NCBI GenBank assembly: GCA_030272785.1
Contig: JARXKM010000020.1
Span: 1-34,455 of the forward strand
Direction: 5' to 3'
DNA from: Pseudomonadota bacterium
GTDB lineage: Bacteria > Pseudomonadota > Gammaproteobacteria > Burkholderiales > Burkholderiaceae_D
DNA: 34,455 nt
The notes below the pieces were generated by a model that was not told the DNA's origin, searched no databases, and was given only the letters and a program-made list of their open reading frames with translations. Shown one piece after another: positions 32,269 to 34,455 of this stretch (the first letter of the stretch is position 1; each line of letters begins with the position of its first letter). The position numbers and the translations under genes were made by a program.

Positions 32269-33237
32269 GTGACCACTGCCACTCCCGACCCCGCCGCCGA
32301 GCTTTCCGCGCGCGCCCTGAATCTCGTCAATTGCGGCGTCATCGTGCTCGATGCCGCGCAGCAGATCGTCGTCTGGAACGGCTGGATGGTGCCGCGCTCG
32401 GGCAGGTCCGCCGCGCGCGTGCGCGAACGCTGCCTGTTCGATGTCTGTCCGGAGCTGCGCGGCTCGCGGGTGGAGGCGGCAGTGCTGGCAGCGCTGATCG
32501 ACGACATCGCCACCAACCTGCCGCACGCGGACAACGGCGCACCGTTCCCGCTGCGCCAGGCCGGCAGTTTCGACGGCGCGCGGATCGACCATGCGGTGTC
32601 GGTGACGCCGTTCAGCGACGGCAAGGCGCGCTTCTGCCTGATCGAAATTCGCGACGTCAGCGGCACCGTCGGCCGCGAGCGCCAGCTGCTCGACCATGCC
32701 GAGTCGCTGCGCGCGCGCTCCTACGTCGACGGCCTGACCGGCATCGCCAACCGGCGCTACTTCGACGTCGCCATGAACCGCGAGCTGCGCCGCGTGCAGC
32801 GGCTCGGCGGCGAGCTGTCGCTGCTGATGATGGACATCGATGCGTTCAAGGCCTATAACGACCACTTCGGCCACCAGCAGGGCGACGCCTGCCTGGCGGC
32901 CGTCGCGCAGGCGCTGGCCGGCATGCTCAAGCGGCCGGCCGACGTCAGCGCGCGTTACGGCGGCGAGGAGTTTGCCGCCATCCTGCCCGACACCTCGGGC
33001 GAGCAGGCGCGCGGACACGCCAACGCGATCCGTGCGCACATCGCCGCGCTGGCGCTGGAGCACGCGCCGGCGGCGAACCGGCCGTACGTCACGCTGAGCA
33101 TCGGCGTGGCCAGCTTCAGCAAGGAACGGCTGAATGAGGCGGCCGGCCTGATCGACGCGGCCGACAAGGCGCTGTACGCGGCCAAGCGGGGCGGGCGCGA
33201 TTGCGTCGTCGTCGATGGCGACCCGCTGGCGCCCTAG
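32269..33237 (+). CDS. Diguanylate cyclase, PAS-like sensor plus GGEEF
   Basis: A 322-residue cytosolic protein that makes cyclic di-GMP from two GTP. The N-terminal half (residues about 10-140: NLVNCGVIVLDAAQQIVVWN ... CLIEIRDVSG) is a PAS-type sensor. The GGDEF domain starts at YVDGLTGIANRRYFD and includes the metal-binding MDIDAFKAYNDHFGHQQGD and the active site RYGGEEF. An RxxD inhibitory site (RPAD) lies five residues before GGEEF, so product inhibition is expected. The start is GTG 32269 with a poor ribosome-binding site, perhaps helped by the transporter gene just upstream. No transmembrane segment is present. Confidence 0.94.
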   Translation: MTTATPDPAAELSARALNLVNCGVIVLDAAQQIVVWNGWMVPRSGRSAARVRERCLFDVCPELRGSRVEAAVLAALIDDIATNLPHADNGAPFPLRQAGSFDGARIDHAVSVTPFSDGKARFCLIEIRDVSGTVGRERQLLDHAESLRARSYVDGLTGIANRRYFDVAMNRELRRVQRLGGELSLLMMDIDAFKAYNDHFGHQQGDACLAAVAQALAGMLKRPADVSARYGGEEFAAILPDTSGEQARGHANAIRAHIAALALEHAPAANRPYVTLSIGVASFSKERLNEAAGLIDAADKALYAAKRGGRDCVVVDGDPLAP

Positions 33238-33241
33238 CGGA

Positions 33242-33994
33242 TCAGCGGGCGCCGCTGCCCTGGTAGATCAGCTGCAGGCCGGTGGCGAGCAGGCAAATCT
33301 GCGAGATCTTGTAGAACCACACGGTGTTGACGCGCTGCTGCAGCCACAGGCCGAGCCAGACCCCGAGCGGCACCAGCGGCGCCAGCACCAGCGAGGTGCC
33401 CAGGTTGGCGGCGGAAAACTGGCCGAGCCACGCATACGGCACCAGCTTGACCGCATTGACGACCATGAAGAACACGCTGATGGTGGCCACGTAGGTGGTC
33501 TTGTCGAGTCGCTGCGGCAGCACGTAGACCATCGCCGGCGGCCCGCCGGCATGCGCCAGGAAGCTCGTCAGGCCGGATACGCCGGACCAGAACGTGCCCT
33601 TGATGACGGAGCTGCCGGCCGGCTGCTGGCGCGCGCCGAAGCCGAACCAGGCGTTCAGCGTGAACGCCACGGCGATGGCGCCGATCAGGATGCGGATGGC
33701 GCTTTCGGACAGCGTGCCGAAGGTGACCGTGCCGATGGCGATGCCAAGCAGGGCGCCCGGCAGCATGATCTTCAGGTTCGCCGTGTCCCACTTGCCGTAG
33801 TAGACGCGAAAGCCAACCAGGTCCATGAAGCACAGCACCGGCAGCAGGATCGCGGCGGCCTGCACCGGCGAGATCGCCAGCGCCATGATCGGCACGCCCA
33901 CGCCGCCCAGCGCGCTGCCGAAGCCGCCCTTGGAAATCCCGGTCAGCAGCACTGCGGGGATGGCGACTGCGTAGAACAGCGGATCGGCGATCAT
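33242..33994 (-). CDS. TauE/SafE (TSUP) family permease
   Basis: A 250-residue inner-membrane protein with about eight helices. The duplicated family motifs are GISKGGFGSALGGVGVPIMA in the first half and SGLTSFLAHAGGPPAMVYVL in the second. Members export sulfite, sulfoacetate or related organosulfur anions, or take part in sulfur handling; the substrate here is unknown. ATG 33994 (MIADPLF) puts the first helix at the N-terminus as usual; the longer upstream frame is not supported. It is convergent with the diguanylate cyclase gene, with only 4 bases between stops. Confidence 0.9.
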   Translation of the reverse strand: MIADPLFYAVAIPAVLLTGISKGGFGSALGGVGVPIMALAISPVQAAAILLPVLCFMDLVGFRVYYGKWDTANLKIMLPGALLGIAIGTVTFGTLSESAIRILIGAIAVAFTLNAWFGFGARQQPAGSSVIKGTFWSGVSGLTSFLAHAGGPPAMVYVLPQRLDKTTYVATISVFFMVVNAVKLVPYAWLGQFSAANLGTSLVLAPLVPLGVWLGLWLQQRVNTVWFYKISQICLLATGLQLIYQGSGAR

Positions 33995-34099
33995 GCGGGA
34001 GGTTCTTCCGTGGAGAGGACTGGCAGCGCTGCTGCGGCCCGATAGTGTAATCGGGATTCGCAAGCAGCATGGCAGGCGCCACGAAAGACTGTCAGCTTC

Positions 34100-34455
34100 T
34101 CAAAGCGCCGGTCCCACCCCGATCGGCGCCGGCGTGATATTGACGATCAGCGAAAACAGGCGGTCGAAGCCTTGCTTGTAGTCGGTGCCGGCCAGCGGAT
34201 CGCGGTTGGCGGCGAACGACGCGTCGACGCCGCGCCATTCCTCGTCGGTCAGGTAACGGTCGGCGGCCGGCAGCACGGCCTGTTCCTCCAGCCGCATGTG
34301 CGCGAAACTGAAGTCGACGTATTCCTCGACCGCATTGGCGAACGGCGCGAAGCCGGCCTCGCGATCGAGTTCGTACTGGGTCAGCGTGTGTTCGAGTTCG
34401 CGCACCGCGGCCTCGCCCTTGACGTGCTGCGCGCGCAGTTCGGCGATCTCGGCGT
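34100..34455 (-). CDS. Hemerythrin-like (HHE) protein, N-terminus outside window
   Basis: The C-terminal 117 residues of a hemerythrin/HHE cation-binding four-helix protein. The visible parts are AELRAQHVKGEAAVRELEHT, then VEEYVDFSFAHMRLEEQAVL, then PAADRYLTDEEW. The HxxxE arrangement (AHMRLEEQAVLP) is the metal-binding helix of the family. The frame continues past the window end, so the start and first iron ligands are not seen. Such proteins bind a di-iron centre for oxygen or nitric-oxide sensing or storage. The stop at 34100 lies 105 bases from the TSUP start, and both genes read in the same direction. Confidence 0.82.
   Translation of the reverse strand, partial: AEIAELRAQHVKGEAAVRELEHTLTQYELDREAGFAPFANAVEEYVDFSFAHMRLEEQAVLPAADRYLTDEEWRGVDASFAANRDPLAGTDYKQGFDRLFSLIVNITPAPIGVGPAL

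Overview
The window is a high-GC chromosomal segment of a Gram-negative bacterium. It carries a TonB-dependent receptor, a lipoprotein, a PEP-CTERM protein and a Tat-exported enzyme. This gene mix fits a betaproteobacterium of the Oxalobacteraceae (Massilia/Duganella type), but that assignment is an inference from gene content, not from a marker gene.

Positions 1-3460 are a decayed integration zone. It starts with the 3' part of a tRNA-Thr(CGT) and its terminator. Then come the N-terminal piece of a P4-type integrase, an IS-like remnant, an intact PEP-CTERM gene with its own terminator, a core-binding piece of a similar integrase, the C-terminal winged helix of a Fic protein next to two identical-arm palindromes, a coiled-coil remnant and a frameshifted nitrilase remnant.

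Positions 3492-24875 form one carbohydrate-utilisation locus whose enzymes match high-mannose N-glycan (or mannoprotein) breakdown. In order they are: a flavin-dependent tryptophan-halogenase-family protein, a 1056-aa TonB-dependent receptor, a GH92 alpha-mannosidase, a GH47 alpha-1,2-mannosidase, a secreted CBM9-like protein, a GH5 enzyme with a signal peptide, a Tat-exported glycosylasparaginase, a GH97 alpha-glucosidase, a PfkB sugar kinase, an AGE-family mannose isomerase, a LacI regulator and a divergent FucP/GluP-type MFS sugar transporter. The proposed flow is: capture and outer-membrane uptake by the receptor; removal of glucose (GH97), alpha-mannose (GH92, GH47), the beta-mannose core (GH5) and the GlcNAc-Asn link (glycosylasparaginase); import of monosaccharide (MFS); mannose to fructose to fructose-6-phosphate (isomerase and kinase). 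The regulator, isomerase and kinase genes overlap head to tail. Five 21-bp imperfect palindromes of form GTTT(A/C)-N12-AAAC lie only in promoter-bearing intergenic regions of this locus and are candidate operators of the LacI protein.

Positions 25020-34455 are ordinary accessory and housekeeping genes. They include a secreted metallo-beta-lactamase-fold hydrolase divergent from a TetR regulator with two dyads between them, a DJ-1/PfpI-like protein that lacks the nucleophilic Cys and has a membrane anchor, a lipoprotein built of two near-identical 350-residue beta-helix modules, an AI-2E/PerM-family membrane protein with a long soluble tail, a GGEEF diguanylate cyclase, a TauE/SafE-type permease, and a hemerythrin-like protein cut by the window end.
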